From positions 806,001 to 870,000 of the forward strand of contig NZ_CP053707.1 of NCBI RefSeq assembly GCF_013201035.1: a stretch of DNA of 64,000 nt, read 5' to 3'. Shown one piece after another: positions 19,506 to 28,939 of this stretch. The notes under the pieces are model-generated. The model searched no databases. It was not told the origin of the DNA and saw only the letters and a program-made list of their open reading frames with translations. Positions within the stretch are counted from its first letter, which is position 1. Each line of letters opens with the position of its first letter. Source of the DNA: Arthrobacter sp. NEB 688 (GTDB lineage Bacteria > Actinomycetota > Actinomycetes > Actinomycetales > Dermatophilaceae). A program made the translations under genes and the position numbers.

Positions 19506-20804
19506 TCAGGACGCGGCGCCGAAGACGTCGACGACGGTCGCCCGGATGCGGACCACGGCCGGCGCCGAGGCGTCGGCGGCGGCCAGCCCGTCGAGCAGCG
19601 TCGCGACGTGCTCGCGGGTGGCGTCGACGACGACCACACCGTCCCGGACGGCCGCCCCGTGCACCGCGGAGAGGACCTGGGGGTCGTCCGTGAACAGGAC
19701 GCTGCCGTGGCCGGCCAGCTCGTCGAGGGTGCGGGGGCCGAGGGTCGTCGGCAGCGGGACGGTCGAGCGCACGAGGTCGAGGAGGTCACGGGACTCCAGC
19801 GCCCGACGGGCCAGGGCCGGCCCGTGGGCCTCGAGGATGCCCGCCTGCGTGGCGGGGTCGGTGGCGCGCAGCAGGATGAGCTGGGCGAGCAGCGCCCGGC
19901 CGATGCGCTCGGCGACCTCGGGGTCGTCGTGCGCCGGGTCGGTCAGGGCGTCGCGTCGGTCGTCGACGACGACGACGCAGAAGGACATCCACTCCGGCAC
20001 GAGCGCGGACGGACCCTCGTCGGCGAGCATCCCGTCGACGTAGCGGCGGTGGGCCACGGGCGCCTCGGTCTCCGTCGCGGGCAGGACGGCCGCGACGGCG
20101 CGCAGGCCGGAGACCGACGCGCGCAGCGGGAGGACGGCGAGCGGGGCGACGCCCAGCCGCTGGCGGCACCACTCGAGCTGCTCGTGGGCCGGGCGCTCCC
20201 AGAGGGTCGCGCCGCCCGAGACGAGCACGCCGTCGACCTCGACGGCCACGGGGAGCTGGTCGATGACGTCGAGCACCTGCTCGAGCACGGTCTCGGGGGT
20301 GCACCAGGAGCGCGTGGAGCGGCGCGGGTGCAGGCGGATCTCGGTGCCCGGCCGCTCGAGGGGCTCGTCGGCGAGGGTGACGAGCACGGTGCCGTCGGGC
20401 AGGCCGACCCAGCGCATCGTCGGGGCCATCGGGACGAGGGCGGAACGGGTCACGAGCTCGACGACGTCGGCGACCGCGAAGGCGGACAGGAGGGAGGTCT
20501 CGTACCGGCGCAGGCCCTCGCGGACCGTCCCGTGCTCGACCGGCGGGGGCGTGGCGCTCAGCCAGCGCACCTCCTGCGGGGTGAAGCCGACCCCGTCGTC
20601 GTGGACGACGAGCGGGCCGCCGCCGGTGGCCGACGTGACGCGCACCCGGCCGACGTGCGCCGGGTCGACGCGTCGCCGCGCCTCGATGCCGACGAGCGCG
20701 CTCGCGAGGAGGTCGCGGACGGGGCCGCGACCGGCCCCGGGTCGCGGGGGACCGGCGTCGCGGGGGGTGCGGCCGGGGTCGTGGCCGGAGGGCTGGTCGT
20801 TCAC
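19506..20804 (-). CDS. divergent Hsp90-like GHKL ATPase
   Basis: The product is about 432 aa if it starts at GTG 20804; a GTG at 20849 would add 15 residues, and neither has a strong ribosome site. Early in the protein GGPLVVHDDGVGFT gives the D-x-G-x-G of a GHKL nucleotide pocket, followed by the Hsp90-like YETSLLSAFAVADVVELVTRS helix region and a middle domain around ATLWERPAHEQLEW. The first helix reads VRDLLASALVGIEA, so the usual catalytic Glu and Mg-binding Asn of Hsp90 are not seen, and the typical C-terminal dimerisation domain is short. It is probably an actinobacterial HtpG-like protein with altered ATPase activity; the client is unknown. Confidence 0.7.
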   Translation of the reverse strand: MNDQPSGHDPGRTPRDAGPPRPGAGRGPVRDLLASALVGIEARRRVDPAHVGRVRVTSATGGGPLVVHDDGVGFTPQEVRWLSATPPPVEHGTVREGLRRYETSLLSAFAVADVVELVTRSALVPMAPTMRWVGLPDGTVLVTLADEPLERPGTEIRLHPRRSTRSWCTPETVLEQVLDVIDQLPVAVEVDGVLVSGGATLWERPAHEQLEWCRQRLGVAPLAVLPLRASVSGLRAVAAVLPATETEAPVAHRRYVDGMLADEGPSALVPEWMSFCVVVVDDRRDALTDPAHDDPEVAERIGRALLAQLILLRATDPATQAGILEAHGPALARRALESRDLLDLVRSTVPLPTTLGPRTLDELAGHGSVLFTDDPQVLSAVHGAAVRDGVVVVDATREHVATLLDGLAAADASAPAVVRIRATVVDVFGAAS

Positions 20805-20983
20805 GTCGGAGTCCGTTCCGATGGACGGCGACCAGGGGATGGCGGTCACCGTGGGGGCGAGAGTCCCTCCACGGTGCCCCTCCTGCGGGGCGCTCCGGGC
20901 GCGCTCACGGACGGGCTCCCCCCGTCGTCCCGGGAGTCCGGCCGAACGAACGACCCGCCGTCGCTACGCCGGTGACCTGCGGG

Positions 20984-22429
20984 TCAGCCGTCCGCGCCGG
21001 GGCGCAGGGTGCGCTCGAAGAGGTCGCGCACGTCGTCGGTGAGGGCCGGCTCGGGCACCGTGACGTCGAGGTCCGGCGCCGCGCAGCGCACGCCGTAGCA
21101 GTAGGCGTCGGGGTAGTCGCGCTCGACGCCGGCGGCGAGCGCGCGCAGCCGGTCGGTGGCGATGAGCTCGTGCCAGGCCTGGCCGTCGGGCTCCGGGAGG
21201 TCACCGAGCGCGACCGTCCTGGTGCGGGTCCGCCCGGCGAACCCGCCGGTGCGGCGCACCTCGAGCTCGGTGCCGGGGGCGGGCGCCGACGGGGCGTCCG
21301 GGTTCCCCGGGGCGGGCGTGCCCGGTGCGGGGGACCCGGGGGTGGGGGCGCCGGGCGAGCCCGCGGGGGTGCCGACCTCGACACCGACCCCGGTCCACGC
21401 GGCCCGGACGGCCTCGGCCTCGCGCGAGCCCTCGCCGTGGCGGGCCGTGGCGGCGGCGAGGGTCAGCCCGGCGAAGGTGGCGAAGTCGCAGTCGGCGCGG
21501 ATCTCGCCGACGATCGTGTCGAACCAGACCTGCCCGGCGACCTCCCAGGCGTTGCCGCCGAGCGCGACCGCGAGGTCGTGGAAGGCCTTGTTGGGGATGC
21601 CGGAGTTGATGTGGACGCCGCCGTTGTCCTCGGTCGTCTCGACGTAGTCGCGCAGGTGCGCCGGCTGCGGGTCCTTGCCCAGGCGCGGGTCGTCGTAGGC
21701 GGTGCCGGGGGCGGCCATCGAGCGCAGTGCGACCCCCTTGACCCCCGGAGCGAGGAGGTCGGCCCCGATGAGCCAGTCGGCGGACGCCGCGTCCTGCCCG
21801 AGGGAGTGCTGCTTGACGAGCACCCCGAAGACGTCGGAGACCGACTCGTTGAGCGCGCCGGACTGCCCCTGGTAGGTGAGGCCGGCCGTGTACTGCGTGA
21901 CCCCGTGGGCGAGCTCGTGGCCGATGACGTCGAGGCTGCGGGTGAACCCGAGGAAGATTTCGCCGTCCCCGTCGCCGAAGACCATCTGGGTGCCGTCCCA
22001 GAAGGCGTTGTCGTAGTCGCGCCCGTAGTGGACGGTCGCGACGAGCGGCAGACCCTTGCCGTCGAGGGAGTTGCGCCCGTAGGCGTCCTGCCACAGCTGC
22101 CAGGTGGCGCCGAGCCCGTCGTAGGCCTCGGTGACGGCGACGTCGGCGGTGGCCGGCTCGCCCTCGCCGCGCACCCTCACCCCAGGCAGCGTCGTGCCCT
22201 GCTGCGCGTCGTGGACCGTGCGCTGCGGCCCGGCTGCCGTCCCCGCCGCCCCGCCGGGCAGCGTCGTGCCGCCGGGACGGGCCTCGGCGGTCCGACGGCC
22301 GCGCCGCAGCTCGGTGTCGGTGCGCAGCGTCGCGTCGGCGCGCCGGGCCACGTGGTCGTCACCCGACGCCGCGAGCGCGGCGAGCAGGTAGGGCGGGACG
22401 ATCGAGCAGCGGGCGGGCGAGTGCGTCAT
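20984..22429 (-). CDS. protealysin-type M4 metalloprotease with C-terminal emfourin-like domain
   Basis: The 481-aa product starts at ATG 22429 (MTHSPARCSIVPPYLLAAL). The short N-terminal C-x-I-x-PPY segment is the protealysin-type precursor motif; no classical signal peptide or long FTP propeptide is present. Zinc ligands lie in HELAH (171-175) and NESVSD (E195), and GGVHINSGIPNKAF is the M4 substrate-binding segment. After a Pro/Gly-rich linker the last 95 or so residues (VRRTGGFAGRTRTRTV ... VPEPALTDDVRDLFE) resemble emfourin, the protein inhibitor normally encoded beside protealysin. A self-inhibited intracellular or leader-lessly released protease is inferred. Confidence 0.85.
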   Translation of the reverse strand: MTHSPARCSIVPPYLLAALAASGDDHVARRADATLRTDTELRRGRRTAEARPGGTTLPGGAAGTAAGPQRTVHDAQQGTTLPGVRVRGEGEPATADVAVTEAYDGLGATWQLWQDAYGRNSLDGKGLPLVATVHYGRDYDNAFWDGTQMVFGDGDGEIFLGFTRSLDVIGHELAHGVTQYTAGLTYQGQSGALNESVSDVFGVLVKQHSLGQDAASADWLIGADLLAPGVKGVALRSMAAPGTAYDDPRLGKDPQPAHLRDYVETTEDNGGVHINSGIPNKAFHDLAVALGGNAWEVAGQVWFDTIVGEIRADCDFATFAGLTLAAATARHGEGSREAEAVRAAWTGVGVEVGTPAGSPGAPTPGSPAPGTPAPGNPDAPSAPAPGTELEVRRTGGFAGRTRTRTVALGDLPEPDGQAWHELIATDRLRALAAGVERDYPDAYCYGVRCAAPDLDVTVPEPALTDDVRDLFERTLRPGADG

Positions 22430-22569
22430 CACCCCACGATGGACCCGGCCACCGACAGCCGCGACCCGGCGCCCACCACGAGGGTCGCCACTGCGCCGGA
22501 CCGCGACCACCGTCGTTCCTCAGGCGGGAACGAGCGGGCGCCCAGCGGGGCGCCGGCCGCGCCGGGCGG

Positions 22570-23322
22570 TCAGCGCCGCAGCGCGGCGGCCATCCGCTCC
22601 TGCGCGAGGGGGGAGTGGAAGAGCTCGCCGGACATCCGGGCCATCGCCTCGCCGTCGCGCTCGAAGGCGGCCAGGAGGTCGGCGTTGAGGATCTGCTTGG
22701 CGGCGGTCAGGCCCTGGCGGGCGCCGGCGCGAAGGTCGTCGAGGACCGCGCCGACGGTGGCGTCCATCCCCGCCTCGTCGGCGACGTGGGTGACGAGGCC
22801 GTGGTCGCGGGCCTCGGCCGCCGTGAAGACCCGACCGGTGAGGAACCAGTCGGCCCCCGACCGCGCGCTCAGCCGGTGCCGCAACGGGATCGAGATGGTC
22901 GCCGCCGCCAGGCCGAGGCGCACCTCGGTGAGGGCGAAGCCCACGTCGTCGCGGCAGACGACGACGTCGGCGGAGGCCACGAGCCCGATGCCGCCGGCGC
23001 GGACCGGGCCGTCGACGCGGGCGACGACGGGCACGGGCAGGGCCGCGATGCGCCGCTGGACCTCCACGATGCTGCGCGCCTGCTCGGTCATGTCGACGGT
23101 GGCGGCCTCCTTGAGGTCCGCCCCGGCGCAGAACACCCGGTGGCTGGAGCGCAGGAGGACGGCGTGGACCGACTCGTCCTGCGCGACCTCGGCGAGCCGG
23201 TCGCGCAGGTCCGCGAGCAGGCGGCGCGAGAGGGCGTTGCGGTTGGCCGGCGAGTCGAGGGTGAGGACCGCGACCCGGTCCTCGTCGTCACGGCGGACCA
23301 GGGGGGCGACGTCGGCATCCAC
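22570..23322 (-). CDS. enoyl-CoA hydratase/isomerase family protein
   Basis: The 250-aa product is a crotonase-fold protein: VAVLTLDSPANRNALS at the start, VFCAGADLKEAA forming the oxyanion hole, and GPVRAGGIGLVASADVVV for CoA binding. The second catalytic position lies in FALTEVRLGLAAATIS. Near the first oxyanion motif the sequence is AGADLKE, as usual. The first Glu position of true hydratases seems not conserved, so the reaction (hydration, isomerisation or other) is open. It stands alone, with about 140 bases to the protease gene. Confidence 0.87.
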   Translation of the reverse strand: MDADVAPLVRRDDEDRVAVLTLDSPANRNALSRRLLADLRDRLAEVAQDESVHAVLLRSSHRVFCAGADLKEAATVDMTEQARSIVEVQRRIAALPVPVVARVDGPVRAGGIGLVASADVVVCRDDVGFALTEVRLGLAAATISIPLRHRLSARSGADWFLTGRVFTAAEARDHGLVTHVADEAGMDATVGAVLDDLRAGARQGLTAAKQILNADLLAAFERDGEAMARMSGELFHSPLAQERMAAALRR

Positions 23323-23352
23323 GGGGTGACCCTAGCCGCCGGGCGGTGGCGG

Positions 23353-23820
23353 TCAGGGGGCGGTCGTCACGCGGAAGACGGGGAAGCCCGGGGCGGCGGC
23401 AGCGAGCTCGGCGTCGGTCGAGTCCTTGCCGAGTCCCTCGACGAACCGACCGACCTCCCAGCCCCAGCGGCGCAGGTAGACGCGCAGCACGGCGGGGCGC
23501 TCCTCGACCGGCACCTCGACGAGGCGGACGTGCTCGACGCGCCGCCCGAGCCGCAGCTCGGCGTCGGGGTGCACCCGGGCGTTGCGCACCCACTCGGTGA
23601 CCCCGCGCGGGGCGACGAGGTAGCGCTCGTCGCCGAGCGGCATGAGGTTGACCGGGGTGCTGCGCGGCAGGCCGGAGCGCCGGCCCCGGACGGTGAGGAC
23701 GCGCGAGCCGAGGAGGCTGACGCCGCGGGCGGTCAGCCAGCGCACGACCGCGTTGAACGCGGCGTCGCTCCGGTCGTTCGGACGGACGTACCGGTCGGTG
23801 GGGGGTGTCGTCGCGGCCAT
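23353..23820 (-). CDS. nitroreductase/deazaflavin (F420)-dependent oxidoreductase family protein
   Basis: The 155-aa product has the DDN-like split-barrel pattern: LTVRGRRSGLPRSTPVNL near residue 42, then YLVAPRGVTEWVRNARVHPDAEL and RVEHVRLVEVPVEERPAVLR. Such proteins bind deazaflavin F420 or flavin. The start ATG at 23820 lies just after an operator-like palindrome, and the gene is divergent from a TetR regulator, which probably represses it. It might detoxify or modify a small lipophilic molecule (inference). Confidence 0.87.
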   Translation of the reverse strand: MAATTPPTDRYVRPNDRSDAAFNAVVRWLTARGVSLLGSRVLTVRGRRSGLPRSTPVNLMPLGDERYLVAPRGVTEWVRNARVHPDAELRLGRRVEHVRLVEVPVEERPAVLRVYLRRWGWEVGRFVEGLGKDSTDAELAAAAPGFPVFRVTTAP

Positions 23821-23842
23821 GGTCGTCGTCTCCTCGTGAAGT

Positions 23843-23857
23843 GAGAGCGGTGCTCTC
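23843..23857. promoter_or_regulatory. TetR operator 1
   Basis: The inverted repeat GAGAGC-GGT-GCTCTC lies 23 bases upstream of the oxidoreductase start. Its core is repeated at 23896-23908. Confidence 0.7.
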
Positions 23858-23895
23858 GTTGACTGCGAGTGTGAGGCTGGTCGTGCGCCGTGTCA

Positions 23896-23908
23896 AGAGC
23901 ACTGCTCT
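23896..23908. promoter_or_regulatory. TetR operator 2
   Basis: The palindrome AGAGCA-C-TGCTCT lies 22 bases upstream of the tetR GTG. Both sites continue with CTCGTT, so the two are also direct repeats about 52 bases apart, each near one divergent start. Confidence 0.7.
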
Positions 23909-23930
23909 CGTTCTGTGGTTGGATGGGCGC

Positions 23931-24776
23931 GTGCCCCCCACCTCCCGCGCCGACCGCCGCCGCGAGACGGAGGCCCGCATCGTCGAGGTCGGCCGGCGCC
24001 ACCTGGCGTCCGAGGGTGCGGCCGGTCTCTCGCTGCGGGCCGTCACCCGCGAGCTCGGGATGGTCTCCTCCGCCGTCTACCGGTACGTGGCCCACCGCGA
24101 CGAGCTGCTCACCCTGCTCGTCGTCGACGCCTACACCGAGCTCGCCGACACCGTGGACGCCGCCGTCGCCGCGGCCGCCGACCGGCCGTGGGACGAGCGC
24201 GTCGTGGTGGCCGGGACGGCGTTCCGGGCGTGGGCGGTCGGCGAGCCGGCGCGCTACGCCCTGCTCTACGGCAGCCCGGTCCCCGGGTACGAGGCCCCGC
24301 CCGAGCGCACGGTCGAGCCCGGCACCCGCGTCACGCTGCTCGTCCTGCGGCTGCTCGCCGAGGGCGTCGCGGCCGGCGACGTCCCGCCGACCGGCGCCGT
24401 GCCCGTCCCCAGGACCGACGCCGGGTCGGAGGCCCCGTCGCAGAGCGAGCCCGGCACCGTGCCGGACGCCACGTTGTCGGACGACCGCGGCACCGGCACC
24501 ATCCCGTCGGTGGCCGGGACGGGGCTGGTCGACGACCTGCGCCGCCTCGGTGACGAGACCGGGCTGGTCGGCGACCTGCGCCGCCTCGGAGACGAGACCG
24601 GGCTGCCGGGCGGGCCCGACGTCATGGGCCGCGCCCTGCTCCTGTGGTCCGTGCTCCTCGGCGCGACGAGCCTCGAGGTGTTCGGCCAGTACGGCCGGGA
24701 CACCCTGACCGACCCGGCCGCGCTCCTCCAGCACCAGCTGCGCCTCACCCTGGCCCTCCTGCGCACCCCCGCCTGA
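23931..24776 (+). CDS. TetR/AcrR-family transcriptional regulator
   Basis: The 281-aa product starts at GTG 23931 (VPPTSRADRRRETEARI). The HTH is in GLSLRAVTRELGMVSSAVYRYVAHRDELLTLL, split as LSLRAVTREL and SSAVYRYV. The C-terminal half matches the WHG-type ligand domain (WAVGEPARYALLYGSPVPGY). It probably represses itself and the divergent oxidoreductase through the two operators. An unusual low-complexity insertion of about 65 residues includes two tandem 13-residue copies of LVDDLRRLGDETG, from a 39-bp DNA duplication at 24522-24599. Confidence 0.9.
   Translation: MPPTSRADRRRETEARIVEVGRRHLASEGAAGLSLRAVTRELGMVSSAVYRYVAHRDELLTLLVVDAYTELADTVDAAVAAAADRPWDERVVVAGTAFRAWAVGEPARYALLYGSPVPGYEAPPERTVEPGTRVTLLVLRLLAEGVAAGDVPPTGAVPVPRTDAGSEAPSQSEPGTVPDATLSDDRGTGTIPSVAGTGLVDDLRRLGDETGLVGDLRRLGDETGLPGGPDVMGRALLLWSVLLGATSLEVFGQYGRDTLTDPAALLQHQLRLTLALLRTPA
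24522..24599 (+). repeat. 39-bp tandem duplication inside tetR
   Basis: Two adjacent 39-bp units (24522-24560, 24561-24599) differ at only a couple of bases, encoding the repeated 13-residue segment. Confidence 0.85.
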
Positions 24777-24855
24777 CCGACGCCGCCCCCGCCCCCGCCA
24801 TCCGACCGGCGAGCCCGACGACCCCGGCTCCCCGGGCCCGATCCATCCCGACTGA

Positions 24856-24914
24856 TTGCGAGTTCCGCCGCTCGACACGCCCTCGGACGGCGCGTCCGGC
24901 GGCGGAACTCGCAA
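24856..24914. terminator. hairpin between convergent tetR and DUF721 genes
   Basis: Perfect 15-bp arms (24856-24870 and 24900-24914; TTGCGAGTTCCGCCG) flank a 29-base, GC-rich, self-complementary loop. Its position between two convergent genes fits a bidirectional terminator or a REP-like element. Confidence 0.6.
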
Positions 24915-24940
24915 CAAGTGGGGTGGTGGGGGCGGGCCGG

Positions 24941-25621
24941 TCAGCCGTAGGTGTCGCGGGGGCCGCGGCCGTCCTGCACGCGGTGCCGGCCACGCGACCA
25001 GGTCGGCGCGCTCGGGCCGACGACGCGCAGCTCGGTCACCGTCCCCTCGCCGACCTCGGCGGTCAACCGCGTCATCAGCGTGTTCTCGAGCAGCCGCAGC
25101 TGGGTGGCCCAGGCCGTCGAGTCCGCCCGGACGGTCAGCACGCCGTCGACGAAGTCCGTCGGCTGGCAGTGGGCCGAGATGTCGGGCCCGACGATGCTCG
25201 GCCAGCGGCCGATGACCGAGCCGACCGCCACGTCGGCGCCCCAGCCGCGGTCGGTGACGAAGCGGTCGATCTGGTCCGAGAGCATCTGGGGGTCGCGCCC
25301 GGAGCGCTTCTTGCCGCCCGGGATGTCCTTGGCCCGGCGGCGCGGCTTGAGGCCGGGGCGCAGGCCCTTGGCCCGGGCGGCGGCGCGGGCACGCGAGAGG
25401 GCCTCGGCGGCGGCCAGGCCCGCCTCGACCTCGGGCGCACCGTCCGCGGCGAACCCGGGGCTCGCGGCGTCCCCGGCCTCGTCGGCGTCCTCGACGGGCA
25501 GCAGCGGCGGCGCATCGGCCGGCTCTGCGGGGGAAGCCTGCGCCTCCCCGGGGAACGGTTCCGGGGTGGAGCGCGGCGGTATCGGGTGACCCGATACGCG
25601 AGGGTCAGGTGGGGTCGGCAC
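24941..25621 (-). CDS. DUF721 (DciA-like) protein
   Basis: The product is 226 aa from GTG 25621, overlapping the recF stop by 17 bases. A long Pro/Ala/Glu-rich N-terminus (about 90 residues) leads to [19 protein letters not shown] and [32 protein letters not shown], split by the typical W-x-x-IVG pattern, then [19 protein letters not shown]721 proteins next to recF in actinobacteria are related to DciA, the loader of the replicative helicase in bacteria lacking DnaC/DnaI. Its place in the dnaA-dnaN-recF operon supports a replication role. Confidence 0.9.
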   Translation of the reverse strand: MPTPPDPRVSGHPIPPRSTPEPFPGEAQASPAEPADAPPLLPVEDADEAGDAASPGFAADGAPEVEAGLAAAEALSRARAAARAKGLRPGLKPRRRAKDIPGGKKRSGRDPQMLSDQIDRFVTDRGWGADVAVGSVIGRWPSIVGPDISAHCQPTDFVDGVLTVRADSTAWATQLRLLENTLMTRLTAEVGEGTVTELRVVGPSAPTWSRGRHRVQDGRGPRDTYG

Positions 25622-27056
25622 CGTCGCCCGCCTCCGTCACCGGGTCCTCCGGCCCGTCCGGCCGGATCGGCACGTCCGGCTCGTCGCCCTCGCGGCGCTC
25701 CACGCCCGCGGCGGTGCCGCGTCGCTCCACGCCCGCGGCGGTGTCGGATCGCTCCACGAGCTCGTGGGTGTCGCGTCGCTCCACGCCCGCGGCGGTGTCG
25801 GGTCGCTCCTCGGGCTCGTTCTCGACCGCGGCGGCGTCGTCATCGGCCACCTCCTCGGCGTCCGTCTCGACCGTTCCGAGCGTGACCCGGCGGGTCGCGC
25901 CGGCGAGCGACGCCGGCACGTCGGCGGGCACCGCGGCCGTCACGAGCACCTGCTCGGCGTCGGCGACCATCGCGGCCAGCCGCTCACGCCGGCCGGAGTC
26001 GAGCTCGGCGAAGACGTCGTCGAGGACGAGCACCGGGTCGTCGCCGAGGTCGGTGCGCAGCAGCTGGAAGGCCGCGAGCCGCAGCCCGAGCGCGAACGAC
26101 CACGACTCGCCGTGGCTCGCGTACCCCTTGGCCGGCAGCTCCCCGAGGGTGAGGAGCACGTCGTCGCGGTGCGGGCCGACGAGGCAGACCCCGCGCTCGA
26201 CCTCCTGGTCGCGCACCTCGGCGAGGCTGGCCAGCACCTCCTCGTGCAGCTCGGCGACCTCGGGCACCTCACCGGCCGCGATGCGCACCGCCGTCACCTC
26301 GCGCAGCGACGAGCGGTAGGCGACCCGGGCGTCCGACTGGCCGTTGCTCACCTCGTCGTAGGCCTTGGTCAGGTAGGGCCCGAGGTCGCGCAGCAGGCGC
26401 AGCCGGGCGTAGAGCAGCTGCGAGCCGACGCCGGCCAGCTGCTGGTCCCACACCGACAGGGTGTGCAGCGCGGTCGCGGTCTCCGACGCCGGGTCGAGGG
26501 CCTCGGCGCCGGGCCGCGGCCTGCGGCCACGTGCCCGCCGGGAGAGGTACGGCTGCGCGGACTTCAGCAGGGCCGAGCGCTGCTTGACGATGCGGTCGTA
26601 CTCCTGGCGCACGCCGGCCCAGCGCGGCTGGCGGGCGACGAGGAGGTCGTCGAGGAAGCGCCGGCGCTCACCGGGGTCGCCCTTGACCAGGGCGAGGTCC
26701 TCCGGCGCGAAGAGCACCGTGCGCAGCGTGCCCAGCACCTCACGCGGCCGCACCGGTGAGCGGTTGAGCCGCGCCCGGTTGGCCCGCCCCGGCGTGATCT
26801 CGAGCTCGAGCATCGTCTCGCGGCCGTCGCGGACGACGGCGCCGCGCACCACGGCGCGCTCCGCCCCGAAGCGGACGAGGGGCGCATCCGTCGCGACCCG
26901 GTGGCTCGAGAGCGAGGCGAGGTAGCCCACGGCCTCGACGAGGTTGGTCTTGCCCTGCCCGTTGAGCCCGACGAGGGTCGTCACGCCCGGCCCGAGCGGG
27001 AGCTCGGCCCGCTCGTAGCTGCGGAAGTCCCCGAGGGACAGGTGCCGGACGAACAC
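25605..27056 (-). CDS. recF: DNA replication and repair protein RecF
   Basis: The 483-aa product is an SMC-like ATPase that binds gapped DNA and helps RecOR load RecA. Walker A is [13 protein letters not shown] near residue 30, the signature region is around [15 protein letters not shown], and Walker B is [19 protein letters not shown]. The conserved domain ends near TRRVTLGT; about 90 further residues form an acidic tail holding repeated AGVERR(D/G)T and ERSDT units, not typical of RecF. The stop overlaps DUF721. It belongs to the dnaA-dnaN-gnd-recF-DUF721-gyrBA order, though an Hcp-like gene on the other strand separates it from gnd. Confidence 0.97.
   Translation of the reverse strand: MFVRHLSLGDFRSYERAELPLGPGVTTLVGLNGQGKTNLVEAVGYLASLSSHRVATDAPLVRFGAERAVVRGAVVRDGRETMLELEITPGRANRARLNRSPVRPREVLGTLRTVLFAPEDLALVKGDPGERRRFLDDLLVARQPRWAGVRQEYDRIVKQRSALLKSAQPYLSRRARGRRPRPGAEALDPASETATALHTLSVWDQQLAGVGSQLLYARLRLLRDLGPYLTKAYDEVSNGQSDARVAYRSSLREVTAVRIAAGEVPEVAELHEEVLASLAEVRDQEVERGVCLVGPHRDDVLLTLGELPAKGYASHGESWSFALGLRLAAFQLLRTDLGDDPVLVLDDVFAELDSGRRERLAAMVADAEQVLVTAAVPADVPASLAGATRRVTLGTVETDAEEVADDDAAAVENEPEERPDTAAGVERRDTHELVERSDTAAGVERRGTAAGVERREGDEPDVPIRPDGPEDPVTEAGDGADPT
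25690..25810. repeat. degenerate tandem repeats encoding the RecF tail
   Basis: Units containing CGCTCCACGCCCGCGGCGGT recur at about 24-51-base intervals between 25690 and 25810, producing the repeated AGVER tail residues. Confidence 0.7.
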
Positions 27057-27185
27057 TCCCCGAGACTAGTGCGCGCCGCCTGCGGGCCGGTGCCGCCCAC
27101 GGGACCCGAGGTATCACCGCCCGCCCGTCGGCCTCCTCCCGGTGAGCGCGCCGGACGCCCCGGTGCCCGTACCCAGGAGGTCCGG

Positions 27186-27797
27186 ATGTCCCATCCCTCG
27201 CTCGGCACCAGCCGCCGCACCCTCGTCGGGGCGCTCGGGCTCGGCACGCTCGGGCTCGCGGCCGCCCCCGCCCAGGCCGCCCTCCCCACCGGGCTGGTGG
27301 TCCCTCCGGAGCGGCTGGGCTCCGGTGGCGCCGACCTCTACCTCGTCCTCGACGGCATCACGGGCGACTCGACGAACGAGCGCTTCCGCGGGTCGGTCGA
27401 GCTGCTCGCCCTCGACTGGGGCGTCAAGGCCAAGCGCACCACCTCGGGCAGCGGTTCCTCGGCGGGCAGGCCGGTGGCCGGGGACGTGCGCGTCGCCACG
27501 ACCGCCTCGTCCGCGTCACCGGTGTTCCTGCGGTACCTCGCGTCCGGACGGGTGCTGCGGCGCGCGGTCGTCCACGTCGTGCGCACCGGCGAGAACCCCG
27601 TCGAGGCGATGTCGCTCACCTTCACCGACGTCGTGGTGACCGGCTACGAGGTGATGTCGGGCAGCGGCCTGCCGGTCGAGGTCGTGGCGTTCGCGATGAA
27701 CGGGGTCACCGAGACCTGGACGCCGCAGAACGCGGACGGCACGCTCGGCACGCCGGTGTCCGTCACGTGGGACCTGCGGACGGGCCGGGTGGCCTGA
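27186..27797 (+). CDS. Tat-signal Hcp-like (type VI tube superfamily) protein
   Basis: The 203-aa product starts at ATG 27186 with an ideal AGGAGG ribosome site. The N-terminus SRRTLVGALGLGTLGLAAA is a twin-arginine signal ending AQA. The mature part has the Hcp-fold pattern: DLYLVLDGITGDSTNERFRG, IELLALDWGV-like strand, ASPVFLRYLASGRVLRRAVVHV, and FTDVVVTGYEVMSGSG. Hcp-family proteins with Tat signals occur in Gram-positive bacteria without type VI machinery. No type VI gene lies nearby, so it is probably an exported, self-assembling protein of unknown role. It is divergent from recF. Confidence 0.8.
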   Translation: MSHPSLGTSRRTLVGALGLGTLGLAAAPAQAALPTGLVVPPERLGSGGADLYLVLDGITGDSTNERFRGSVELLALDWGVKAKRTTSGSGSSAGRPVAGDVRVATTASSASPVFLRYLASGRVLRRAVVHVVRTGENPVEAMSLTFTDVVVTGYEVMSGSGLPVEVVAFAMNGVTETWTPQNADGTLGTPVSVTWDLRTGRVA

Positions 27798-27831
27798 GCC
27801 CCCGGCCCGCCTCGTCGGGTCGTGGCGCGGG

Positions 27832-28854
<1,023 letters not shown>

Positions 28855-28939
28855 CCGGGTGCTCCTTCGTCGAGGTGTCGCAGGTGTCCGACCCGAAGGC
28901 TACGCCGCACGCCGCGGGGCCGGGGGGACCGGCTGGGGG

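Noticed and set aside
27186..27797. Part of a type VI secretion system
   Set aside because: Only the Hcp-like fold is present; neighbours are recF and gnd, and the protein carries a Tat signal.
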